The position numbers and the translations under genes are program-made. From contig JAEMSB010000268.1 of assembly GCA_016463045.1 (NCBI GenBank), positions 1 to 6,675 of the forward strand: a stretch of 6,675 bases of DNA, given 5' to 3'. Positions 1 through 5,912 of this stretch are shown here, in pieces (the stretch's first letter is position 1; every line of letters begins with the position of its first letter). Source of the DNA: Niveispirillum sp. (GTDB lineage: Bacteria; Pseudomonadota; Alphaproteobacteria; Azospirillales; Azospirillaceae). The notes under the pieces were generated by a model that had not been told where the DNA came from, made no database searches, and saw only the letters and a list, made by a program, of their open reading frames with translations.

Positions 1-1868
1 TCACCGGCCAGTACCTTATCGTTGGCGGGCGCCTTTGCCTGCCAGGTGATGCCGCGATCACCATTCAGGACCCAGGAATATTCCTTGGTCTTCAGGGCCT
101 TTTCCGCCTCTACCCCATCGATGGCCACGATGCGGGCGCGCAGGTTGGGGGTCAGGGCCAGATCCTCTGTCCCTGGTACGGCCAGCACGGTCTGACGGAA
201 TTCTTCCACCTGATCGGGCTGGATATCGACAAAGAAGAAGGCCGGGGCATTGGTGGGCAGGCGGTCGGAAACCTCCTTCTGGAAATTCGCCTCGATCAAG
301 GCGATGGCGACCAGCACCGTCAGGCCCAGACCCAGCGACAGGACGACGGCACTGGTCGGGCTGCCGGGGCGGTGGATATTGGCGAAGGCCAGACGCAGGA
401 CCGGCATACGGGGGCGGCCCACGGCCTTTGCCGCCTTGGTCACGCCGATCCCGGCCAGCCAGAACAGGCCCAGCACGGCGACGGCACCAATGACGAAGGA
501 AATGGCAAACCCCTTTTCCTGCGCCGTTGCCACGGCCAGGGTGCCAAGACCCAGGCCCGATGCGGCAATGCCCAGCAGGTAGGACAGGCGCGGACGGCCC
601 TTGGCCTTCTGCACCAGTTCCCGGAACAGGGCAATGGCCGGTACCTCCCGCGCGTGGCCCAGCGGCCAGAGCGAGAAGGCCAGTGCCGTCAGGAACCCAA
701 AGCCGGCGGCCACGGCCAGCGCCTCAGGGTAGACGCCGATGCGGGCCGTGATGGGCAGCACCTCCGCTAGCGCCTGGCCGGCAGCCAGCGGGCCGGCCGT
801 GCCGACGACCAGACCAATGGCGATACCGACCGAGGCCAGGGCCAGGATCTGAATCAGATAGGTCTTGAAGATCAGCGAACCGGACGCGCCCACGCATTTC
901 AGCATGGCGATGGTGTTGGACTTGGCATCCATATAGGCGCGCACGGCATTGCCCACGCCCACCCCGCCAACCAGCAGGGCCGTCAGGCCAACCAGGGTCA
1001 GGAACAGGGTCATGCGGTCGATGAACCGCGATAGCTGCGGTGCCGCATTCAGATAGTCACGCAGACGCCAGGGGGCACCCTCCATCTCCGTCTTGGCCTG
1101 TTCGCGAAATTCCTTGGGCGTGATCCCGTCTTTCAGTTTCACCTGATAGGACCAGGTAATCAGACTGCCCGGCTGGATCAGTTCTGTCTTAGCAAGGGCC
1201 GCCGCCGACAGCATCAGGCGGGGGCCGAGGGAGAAGCTGCCTGACCCGGCCTTGTCCGGCTCACGCGCGATCAGGCCCCGCACCTCCACGACCTGCCCGC
1301 CGATGCTGACCGGCGATCCGACTTTCAGGTTCAGGCGGGTGGCCAGCGTATCCTCAACGACCGCACCGAAACGCCCGTCGCGTTCGGCCAGCAGCGACTG
1401 GATATCGACGGTCTGTGGCAGCCCGTCCGGCCCCTGGATGTCGAAACTGCCATAGAGCGGGTAATTGGCGCTGACCGATTTCAGCTCCACCAGGGCGGTG
1501 TTGCCGCCATCATTAGGGTCGCGGGCCATGGCGCGCATTTCGGCGGCGGTCATCACCTCGCCCCGCGCCGCCAGGAACGCCATCTGTTCGGGCGTGGCCT
1601 GCTGATACAGGATGCGGGCGGAAACATCGCCGCCCAGGATGGCGCGGCCATCGCTGCGCATCGCATCCTCGATGCCGCTGGAGATCGACTGCACCGTCGC
1701 AATGGCGCCGACGCCAATGGCCAGACAGGCGATGAAGATGCGGAAGCCTGACAGGCCGCCGCGCAGTTCACGCCGCGCGATGGTGAAGGCCAGCTTCCAT
1801 TCCGACAGGAAGCCGCCCGCTTGTGGTGCTGCCTGGGTGCTGTTGGTGGACAGGGTGGTGGCCGTCAT
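1..1868 (-). CDS. ybbP: FtsX-like ABC transporter permease (YbbP type), C-terminus cut by window edge
   Basis: The frame is open from the ATG at 1868 to the window edge, giving 622 residues with no stop; YbbP-type permeases usually run to about 800-850, so the C-terminal part is missing. It is the membrane partner of the adjacent ATPase. Visible layout: a cytoplasmic N-terminus, a first membrane segment at about 42-60, a large periplasmic region at about 61-283, a membrane cluster at about 287-309, 335-357 and 386-402, two more segments at about 428-448 and 453-475, and another at about 505-525 followed by a second extracytoplasmic region that is cut. This duplicated FtsX layout is typical of YbbP/lysophospholipase-L1-linked permeases. 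Residues 317-329 (SNTIAMLKCVGAS) match the conserved cytoplasmic motif after the second FtsX helix, which contacts the ATPase. The ATG lies one base after the ATPase stop (TGAGATG), so translation is probably coupled. The family assignment is firm; the substrate (proposed in the family to be lipophilic compounds) is inference. Confidence 0.9.
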   Translation of the reverse strand, partial: MTATTLSTNSTQAAPQAGGFLSEWKLAFTIARRELRGGLSGFRIFIACLAIGVGAIATVQSISSGIEDAMRSDGRAILGGDVSARILYQQATPEQMAFLAARGEVMTAAEMRAMARDPNDGGNTALVELKSVSANYPLYGSFDIQGPDGLPQTVDIQSLLAERDGRFGAVVEDTLATRLNLKVGSPVSIGGQVVEVRGLIAREPDKAGSGSFSLGPRLMLSAAALAKTELIQPGSLITWSYQVKLKDGITPKEFREQAKTEMEGAPWRLRDYLNAAPQLSRFIDRMTLFLTLVGLTALLVGGVGVGNAVRAYMDAKSNTIAMLKCVGASGSLIFKTYLIQILALASVGIAIGLVVGTAGPLAAGQALAEVLPITARIGVYPEALAVAAGFGFLTALAFSLWPLGHAREVPAIALFRELVQKAKGRPRLSYLLGIAASGLGLGTLAVATAQEKGFAISFVIGAVAVLGLFWLAGIGVTKAAKAVGRPRMPVLRLAFANIHRPGSPTSAVVLSLGLGLTVLVAIALIEANFQKEVSDRLPTNAPAFFFVDIQPDQVEEFRQTVLAVPGTEDLALTPNLRARIVAIDGVEAEKALKTKEYSWVLNGDRGITWQAKAPANDKVLAG

Positions 1869-1869
1869 C

Positions 1870-2601
1870 TCAACGCCCCGCCGCCGCCAGGGGCCGGGCA
1901 TCGCCGGCGCTGTCATCGACGATCAGACCATCGACCAGACGGATCACCCGGTCGCATTGCCGCGCCAAACCCGGATCATGGGTGATCATGACGATGGTGG
2001 TGCCCACCCGGTCAGCCATGGTGAACATCAGCTCAATGATGCGCTTGCCGGTATCACCATCCAGATTGCCTGTCGGTTCATCGGCCAGCAGCAACGACGG
2101 TTCGGGGGCGAAGGCGCGGGCCAGTGCCACGCGCTGCTGTTCACCGCCCGACAATTGTCCCGGATAATGGGTTAGGCGATGGCCCAGACCGACGGCTTCC
2201 AGTCCCTTGCGGGCCCGGTCAAAGGCGTCGGGTGCACCGGCAAATTCCAGCGGAATGGCGACATTTTCCAGTGCCGTCATGGTGGGGATCAGGTGGAAGG
2301 ACTGGAACACGATCCCCACCTCGTCCCGGCGGAACCGGGCCAGTTCATCCTCATTCATGCGGGTCAGTTCATGGCCCTTCACCTTAACCGACCCAGAGGT
2401 AGGGGGCTGCAAACCGCCCAGGATCATCATCATGGAGGACTTGCCGGAACCGCTGGGTCCGACCACGCCGACCTTTTCTCCACGGCCGACATGCAGATTG
2501 ATGCCTTTCAGGATGTTGACGCTGCCCGCCTCACTCTCCAGCTTAAGGTGGATATCGCGCAACAGGACGACGGGGTCGGCCGGAACAATGGGCATCGCCA
2601 T
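1870..2601 (-). CDS. ybbA: ABC transporter ATP-binding protein (YbbA / LolD-MacB family)
   Basis: This 243-residue nucleotide-binding subunit would power the FtsX-like permease encoded just downstream. All ATPase motifs are present: Walker A GPSGSGKSS at 48-56, Q-loop Gln100 (VFQSF), signature LSGGEQQR at 150-157, Walker B LLLADEP at 170-176 with catalytic Glu175, D-loop NLD at 179-181 and switch His208 (ITHD). Length and the strict signature fit the YbbA/LolD/MacB class of soluble ATPases. The frame stays open upstream to 2751, but the ATG at 2601 is chosen because a GAAGG ribosome binding site lies 6 bases ahead and homology begins soon after; the upstream extension overlaps the signal-peptide region of the divergent tesA and is unlikely to be translated. 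A second in-frame ATG at 2595 is possible. The divergent tesA neighbour repeats the E. coli tesA/ybbA-ybbP arrangement and supports YbbA over LolD. Confidence 0.93.
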   Translation of the reverse strand: MAMPIVPADPVVLLRDIHLKLESEAGSVNILKGINLHVGRGEKVGVVGPSGSGKSSMMMILGGLQPPTSGSVKVKGHELTRMNEDELARFRRDEVGIVFQSFHLIPTMTALENVAIPLEFAGAPDAFDRARKGLEAVGLGHRLTHYPGQLSGGEQQRVALARAFAPEPSLLLADEPTGNLDGDTGKRIIELMFTMADRVGTTIVMITHDPGLARQCDRVIRLVDGLIVDDSAGDARPLAAAGR

Positions 2602-3304
2602 GACAAACCTTCGCAGCAAGGGTGAACCGAACCGATATGGCCCCGTGGGAGCGGCTTTCAACCGACTCGGGGCACTGATCCTGCTGCTTTCATGCCTATT
2701 GGCACCGTCGGGCGCGATGGCGCAGGTCACACCGGCGCCATTAAAGATCATCGTCCTGGGGGACAGCCTGTCCGCCGGCTACAAATTGCCCCGCGAGGCA
2801 GCCTTCACCAGCCAGTTGGAAACGGCGCTGAAGGCCAAAGGCTATGCCGTTTCCGTCCCCAATACCGGCGTATCGGGGGAGACGACATCGGGTGGCTTGT
2901 CGCGGCTGGACTGGATCCTGGCGGACAAGCCGGGCCTGATGATCGTGGAACTGGGGGCCAATGACGGGTTGCGCGGCATTGATCCGGCCCGTACCCGCGA
3001 AAATCTGGACAAGATCCTGACCAAGCTGGCGGAAAAGAACGTGCCTGTCATCCTGGCCGGCATGATGGCACCCCGCAACCTGGGCAGTGAATATGGCAAG
3101 GTGTTCGACGCCATCTATCCCGAGTTGGCCAAGAAACATGGGGTGGCGCTTTACCCGTTCTTCCTGGAAGGGGTGGCGATGGACCCGAAGCTGAACCAGG
3201 AAGACGGGATGCACCCAACCGCCGAGGGTGTCGCCGTTATCGTCAAGAATATCCTGCCCACCGTCACGGCTACGCTGGACAAGATCAAGGCCGGGGCCAA
3301 GTGA
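2600..3304 (+). CDS. tesA: TesA-like SGNH hydrolase (arylesterase / lysophospholipase L1 / thioesterase I), exported
   Basis: This is an SGNH (GDSL) hydrolase that would cleave esters, thioesters or lysophospholipids in the periplasm. With the ATG at 2600 it has 234 residues. Block I GDSLS gives nucleophile Ser56, block II SGETT gives oxyanion Gly93, block III GAND gives Asn121, and block V DGMHP gives Asp202 and His205. An N-terminal hydrophobic stretch (LGALILLLSCLLAPSG, about 23-38) followed by AMA-Q gives a predicted signal peptidase I cut before Gln42. The start is uncertain: the ATG at 2600 has a poor ribosome binding site and gives a long 41-residue signal peptide, while the GTG at 2645 gives a standard signal peptide of about 26 residues but also lacks a good Shine-Dalgarno sequence. 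The gene is divergent from ybbA, as in E. coli, and its stop overlaps the start of the FIST gene. Function class is firm; the natural substrate cannot be read from sequence. Confidence 0.93.
   Translation: MTNLRSKGEPNRYGPVGAAFNRLGALILLLSCLLAPSGAMAQVTPAPLKIIVLGDSLSAGYKLPREAAFTSQLETALKAKGYAVSVPNTGVSGETTSGGLSRLDWILADKPGLMIVELGANDGLRGIDPARTRENLDKILTKLAEKNVPVILAGMMAPRNLGSEYGKVFDAIYPELAKKHGVALYPFFLEGVAMDPKLNQEDGMHPTAEGVAVIVKNILPTVTATLDKIKAGAK
2608..2612 (-). promoter_or_regulatory. Ribosome binding site of ybbA
   Basis: On the minus strand GAAGG lies 6 bases ahead of the ATG at 2601. It decides that start over the longer open frame reaching 2751. Confidence 0.6.
2632..2661 (-). promoter_or_regulatory. 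Candidate sigma-70 type promoter for ybbA-ybbP
   Basis: On the minus strand TTGAAA (2661-2656, five of six matches to TTGACA) is followed after 18 bases by TATCGG (2637-2632, only the TAT matches). Transcription would begin near 2625 and give a leader of about 25 bases. It lies inside the start of tesA if the ATG at 2600 is used, or straddles the GTG start at 2645. The -10 match is weak, so this is a candidate only. Confidence 0.3.
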
Positions 3305-4440
3305 TGGAGGAAATGCCCGACGACGTACCCCTGTTCGCCAGCGCGCTTGGTACAGGGGCCGACTGGTCCAGTGCCGCCAAGGATTGTTTGGATCACCTGA
3401 CCCTGGTGCCCGGTGCCAATTTCGGCGTGCTCTATGTCACCGATCATCTGGCCGACCAGATCGGCAGCATCGCCACCCTGCTGCGCGGGGTGACGGGCGT
3501 GCGCGACTGGGTCGGCACGGTCGGCATCGGCGTGCTGGGCCAGGGGGCTGAGCATTATGACCGCCCGGCCCTGTCCGTCCTGATCGGGCGGCTGCCTGAC
3601 GGGGCGGTACAATTGCTGGGGCCGATGACGGATGGCGCGGGGGCCGTGGATACGGTCCAGCCCTGGCTGCGTGATCACGCGCCGCTGCTGCTGCTGATGC
3701 ATGGCGATCCGCGCCATGCACGGTTGCCGTCGCTGCTGCTGGATGTGGCGGGGCGGACGGGCGGGTTCATCGTGGGTGGCCTCACGGCCTCGCGCGGGGA
3801 ACAGGCGGTGCTGTGCGGGCATGAAACGGGGCCAGGACTGTCGGGCGTAATGTTCGATGCTGATATCGCCGTCGCCACCGGTCTGACTCAGGGCTGCACC
3901 CCCATCGGGCCGGTGCGCACCATCACCAGGGCCGATGCGCATGTGGTTATGGAGATTGACGGGCAGCCGGCCCTGTCGGCCCTGAAGACCGATATCGGGC
4001 CGGAACTGTCCGCCGATCTGCGCCGGATTTCGGGGCTGATCATGGCGGGTCTGCCCATACCGGGCGATGACCGGGGCGACCGGCTGGTCCGCGACCTGAC
4101 GGCCATCGACCTGGAACGCGGCTGGATCGCCATCGGGGAGAATGTGCGCGACGGGCAGCCCATCCAGTTCTGCCGCCGCGATGCCGGCGCCGCCGAGGCG
4201 GACATGGTCCGCATGCTGGAAGGGCTGAAACGCCGACTACCGGCGGGGCAGGAGCCGCGCGCCGGCATCTACATCACCTGCGTGGCGCGCGGGGGCCGCC
4301 TGTTCGGGCGGGAAGGGGTGGAGCGTGAGCTGATCCACCGTCATCTGGGCGATTTCCCCCTGACCGGATTCTTTGCGGGGGGCGAAATCTCCAACGCGCA
4401 GCTTTATGGCTATACGGGCGTTCTGGTGCTGTTTGTGTAA
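3304..4440 (+). CDS. Stand-alone FIST-domain protein (FIST_N plus FIST_C)
   Basis: This 378-residue protein matches the FIST family, a proposed sensory domain for small ligands, often found in front of kinase, cyclase or chemoreceptor domains. The N-terminal half (about 38-190) shows the alternating hydrophobic strands and GGLTASRG (158-165) of FIST_N. The link QGCTPIGP (196-203), then the acidic-gly segment EIDGQPAL (217-224), leads into FIST_C, which ends with GFFAGGEI (355-362) and YGYTGVLVLF at the C-terminus. There is no signal peptide, membrane segment or output domain, so it is probably cytoplasmic and acts through a partner or as a simple binding protein. The ATG at 3304 overlaps the tesA TGA (TGATG), which suggests translational coupling. 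A GTG at 3301 and an ATG at 3313 (with GGAGG only two bases ahead) are less likely starts. Similar proteins have been annotated as histidine kinase-like, but no kinase motif is visible. Ligand and role are unknown. Confidence 0.85.
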   Translation: MEEMPDDVPLFASALGTGADWSSAAKDCLDHLTLVPGANFGVLYVTDHLADQIGSIATLLRGVTGVRDWVGTVGIGVLGQGAEHYDRPALSVLIGRLPDGAVQLLGPMTDGAGAVDTVQPWLRDHAPLLLLMHGDPRHARLPSLLLDVAGRTGGFIVGGLTASRGEQAVLCGHETGPGLSGVMFDADIAVATGLTQGCTPIGPVRTITRADAHVVMEIDGQPALSALKTDIGPELSADLRRISGLIMAGLPIPGDDRGDRLVRDLTAIDLERGWIAIGENVRDGQPIQFCRRDAGAAEADMVRMLEGLKRRLPAGQEPRAGIYITCVARGGRLFGREGVERELIHRHLGDFPLTGFFAGGEISNAQLYGYTGVLVLFV

Positions 4441-4457
4441 GGGGATAACCCCTTACA
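4436..4457. terminator. Perfect palindrome shared by two convergent genes, likely bidirectional terminator
   Basis: Arms TGTAAGGGG (4436-4444) and CCCCTTACA (4449-4457) are perfectly complementary over 9 bp around the 4-base loop ATAA. The TAA stop of the FIST gene (4438-4440) and the TAA stop of the GNAT gene (4455-4453 on the minus strand) both sit inside the arms. No T-run follows on either side, so it may act by slowing polymerase or protecting 3' ends rather than as a textbook intrinsic terminator. Confidence 0.6.
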
Positions 4458-4911
4458 GCTTGATCATATAACGCACATAGCCATCGGCCCCGCCCGTCAC
4501 CTTGTCGTAAAGGTGGCGGGCGCGGGCATTGTCTTCCTCGGTGTTCCAATAGACGCGGCCCCATCCGGCCTCGCGCCCCATCTCTGTCAGTTTTGTGATC
4601 AGGGCGCGGCCGACACCCTTGCCGCGCACGGCCTCTGCCGTGAACAGGTCCTCCAGGTAACAGACCAGCTTGGCCGACCAGGTGTGCGGGTGCAGGACGT
4701 AGTGGCACAGGCCCAGCAACCGCCCACTCTCATCATCAACGGCCACCAGACCGTTCACGGCACTGGACGGGTCCAGGATGCGGGCCCAGAGGGCATTGGT
4801 GACATCGGCGGGCACATCGGCGCGGTAAAAGGTGCAATAGGCATCCCACAGGCCCCGCCATTGCGTCCGGTCATCCGCCTGGATCGCCCGCACCGTCACG
4901 CCACTGGTCAT
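4453..4911 (-). CDS. GNAT family N-acetyltransferase (HPA2-like)
   Basis: This 152-residue enzyme would transfer an acetyl group from acetyl-CoA to an amine; the substrate is not readable. Motif A is clear: the beta-4 strand CYLEDLF (84-90) is followed by RGKGVGRAL (96-104), the R-x-x-G-x-G pyrophosphate loop that holds coenzyme A. Motif B follows with GWGRVYWNT (116-124), N128 and Tyr135 (HLYDKV), the usual position of the general acid; the C-terminus ends YVRYMIKL. It most resembles small GNATs of the HPA2 type. The ATG at 4911 is chosen because the fold starts at VTVRAI (5-10) and a GGGGGA-type ribosome binding site lies about 6 bases ahead. The frame is open to 5007, but that extension is proline-rich and falls in the repeat-bearing leader. 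It converges on the FIST gene with 12 bases between stops and diverges from the FzlA-like gene. Confidence 0.9.
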   Translation of the reverse strand: MTSGVTVRAIQADDRTQWRGLWDAYCTFYRADVPADVTNALWARILDPSSAVNGLVAVDDESGRLLGLCHYVLHPHTWSAKLVCYLEDLFTAEAVRGKGVGRALITKLTEMGREAGWGRVYWNTEEDNARARHLYDKVTGGADGYVRYMIKL

Positions 4912-4926
4912 CTTCCATCCCCCGTC

Positions 4927-5020
4927 CTGAACCGGCACCGGATATCGCATCGGACAGGGGGACCTGTCCACCCGCCCCGATGCGAGTGGGGGCCAATTCG
5001 GGGGCACAACCGGGGTTCAG
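4927..5020 (-). promoter_or_regulatory. Three nested inverted repeats in the leader of the GNAT gene
   Basis: Three perfect pairs nest inside each other. The outer pair is CTGAACC (4927-4933) with GGTTCAG (5014-5020), the middle pair GCATCGG (4947-4953) with CCGATGC (4977-4983), and the inner pair GGACAGG (4952-4958) with CCTGTCC (4963-4969) around the 4-base loop GGGA. The middle and inner pairs share two bases, so in a folded RNA the middle stem would be trimmed to GCATC/GATGC. The outer pair ends just before the GGGGGA ribosome binding site of the GNAT gene. This could be a structured 5' leader RNA or a set of operator half-sites. Single 7-bp repeats are expected by chance in GC-rich DNA; the nesting and the tight inner loop are what stand out. 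Confidence 0.35.
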
Positions 5021-5108
5021 CCGCAATTTTCCCCGTGATCACAAGACCCTGGCCATAAGGTTACGGTGCCCGACCCTTGTCAGACGGGTATTCTCTGTGG
5101 CACAGCAT

Positions 5109-5113
5109 AGAGG
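5109..5113 (+). promoter_or_regulatory. Ribosome binding site ahead of an alternative GTG start of the FzlA-like gene
   Basis: AGAGG lies 6 bases ahead of an in-frame GTG at 5120, a better site than the CGGGA (5137-5141) ahead of the ATG at 5147. Using it would add nine residues (MIGRRIGIN) in front of the GST fold. Confidence 0.35.
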
Positions 5114-5146
5114 CAGCCGGTGATCGGACGGCGGATCGGGATCAAT

Positions 5147-5815
5147 ATGCGGACGCTTTTTCACCATCCCCTCTCCCCCTTTTCACGCAAGGTGCGGGTG
5201 GCGCTGGCCGAAAAACGCCTGGATTTCGCGCTGGAGCTGGAAAAGCCCTGGGAGCGGCGTGAGGAATTCATGCTGCTGAACCCCGCCGGCGAAGTGCCGG
5301 TTCTGGTGGAGGAAGATGGCAGCGTCATCGCCGATCAGACCGCCATCTGCGAATATCTGGAAGATGCCTATCCCGAGAGCAGCCTGCTGGGCCGCGAGGT
5401 GGCGCTGCGGGCAGAGGTGCGGCGGCTGGTCGGCTGGTTCGATGTGAAGTTCCGGGCCGAGGTGACGGACCTGCTGGTGGGGGAAAAGCTGTTCAAGCGT
5501 TTTTCCGGCCAGGGTACGCCGCATACACAGTCGATCCGCGCCGGCCTTGCCAATATCCACTACCATCTCGACTATATCGGCTGGCTGTGCGAGCGGCGCA
5601 CCTGGCTGGCTGGCGATCAGTTCAGCTGGGCTGATATCGCGGCGGCGGCACAGCTGTCCTCCATCGATTATCTGGGTGATGTGCCCTGGGATGATCATCC
5701 AGAGGCGCGGAATTTCTATGCCCGCGTGAAAAGCCGGCCCAGCTTCCGCCCGCTGCTGACCGACCATCAGCCGGGCCTGCCGCCGCCCAAACATTACGCC
5801 GATCTGGATTTCTGA
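5147..5815 (+). CDS. fzlA: GST-fold protein, probable FtsZ-binding division regulator FzlA
   Basis: This 222-residue protein has a two-domain glutathione S-transferase fold. The thioredoxin-like N-terminal domain starts TLFHHPLSPFSRKVR (3-17), has EVPVL with cis-Pro51 (49-53), and ends at about 75. The all-alpha domain spans about 85-205, with the motif FSWADIAAAAQLSSIDYL (159-176) and KSRPSFRPLL (195-204). The position that holds Glu-Ser for glutathione binding in ordinary GSTs reads Asp-Gln-Thr (63-65), which argues against a standard enzyme. The tail YADLDF (217-222), the segment KPWERREEF (33-41) and overall length resemble FzlA, known in Caulobacter as a GST homologue that binds FtsZ, curves its filaments and links them to septal wall synthesis through a conserved C-terminal tail. 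That match is from memory, not a search. The start may instead be the GTG at 5120, which has the stronger ribosome binding site. If not FzlA, it is an uncharacterised GST. Confidence 0.75.
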   Translation: MRTLFHHPLSPFSRKVRVALAEKRLDFALELEKPWERREEFMLLNPAGEVPVLVEEDGSVIADQTAICEYLEDAYPESSLLGREVALRAEVRRLVGWFDVKFRAEVTDLLVGEKLFKRFSGQGTPHTQSIRAGLANIHYHLDYIGWLCERRTWLAGDQFSWADIAAAAQLSSIDYLGDVPWDDHPEARNFYARVKSRPSFRPLLTDHQPGLPPPKHYADLDF

Positions 5816-5871
5816 TCCTTTCCGCAATCCCGACGCATTTTAGCCGCAACCGGTGATGTAGGATGCGGGCA

Positions 5872-5885
5872 GGGCGTTTTCGCCC
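5872..5885 (+). terminator. Short hairpin downstream of the FzlA-like gene, weak terminator candidate
   Basis: GGGCG (5872-5876) and CGCCC (5881-5885) pair perfectly around a TTTT loop. The stem is only 5 bp and no T-run follows, so it may have no function. It sits between the FzlA-like gene and the exported protein gene and could separate their transcripts. Confidence 0.2.
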
Positions 5886-5901
5886 CCTGATAGCGTTATG
5901 T

Positions 5902-5907
5902 GGAGAG
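5902..5907 (+). promoter_or_regulatory. Ribosome binding site deciding the start of the exported protein
   Basis: GGAGAG lies 5 bases ahead of the ATG at 5913, an almost ideal site. It rules out the in-frame ATG at 5898, which would place the site inside the coding region. Confidence 0.7.
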
Positions 5908-5912
5908 AAGAA

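Noticed and set aside
1612..2175. A 187-codon plus-strand open frame spanning the ybbP/ybbA junction
   Set aside because: It is antisense to Walker B, the signature motif and the permease N-terminus, all of which are clearly coding on the minus strand.
2207..2599. Upstream in-frame extension of tesA
   Set aside because: It would put over 130 residues ahead of the signal peptide and run antisense through the ybbA ATPase motifs.
2602..2751. Upstream in-frame extension of ybbA
   Set aside because: It overlaps the tesA signal-peptide coding region, lacks family similarity, and the ATG at 2601 has a good ribosome binding site.
3151..3942. A 263-codon open frame on the minus strand opposite tesA and the FIST gene
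   Set aside because: It lies antisense to two well-supported genes, has a His/Gln/Arg-rich composition typical of a GC-rich shadow frame, and shows no domain motif.
4912..5007. N-terminal extension of the GNAT protein to 184 residues
   Set aside because: The extra residues are proline-rich without GNAT similarity and are encoded by the nested inverted repeats; the 4911 start has its own ribosome binding site.
5077..5094. TTGTCA and TATTCT as a promoter for the FzlA-like gene
   Set aside because: The two hexamers are only 6 bases apart, far from the 16-18 base spacing needed, and neither has a good partner at the right distance.
5183..5827. A 214-codon minus-strand open frame opposite the FzlA-like gene
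   Set aside because: The plus strand carries a complete GST fold over the same bases; the antisense product has no recognisable motif.
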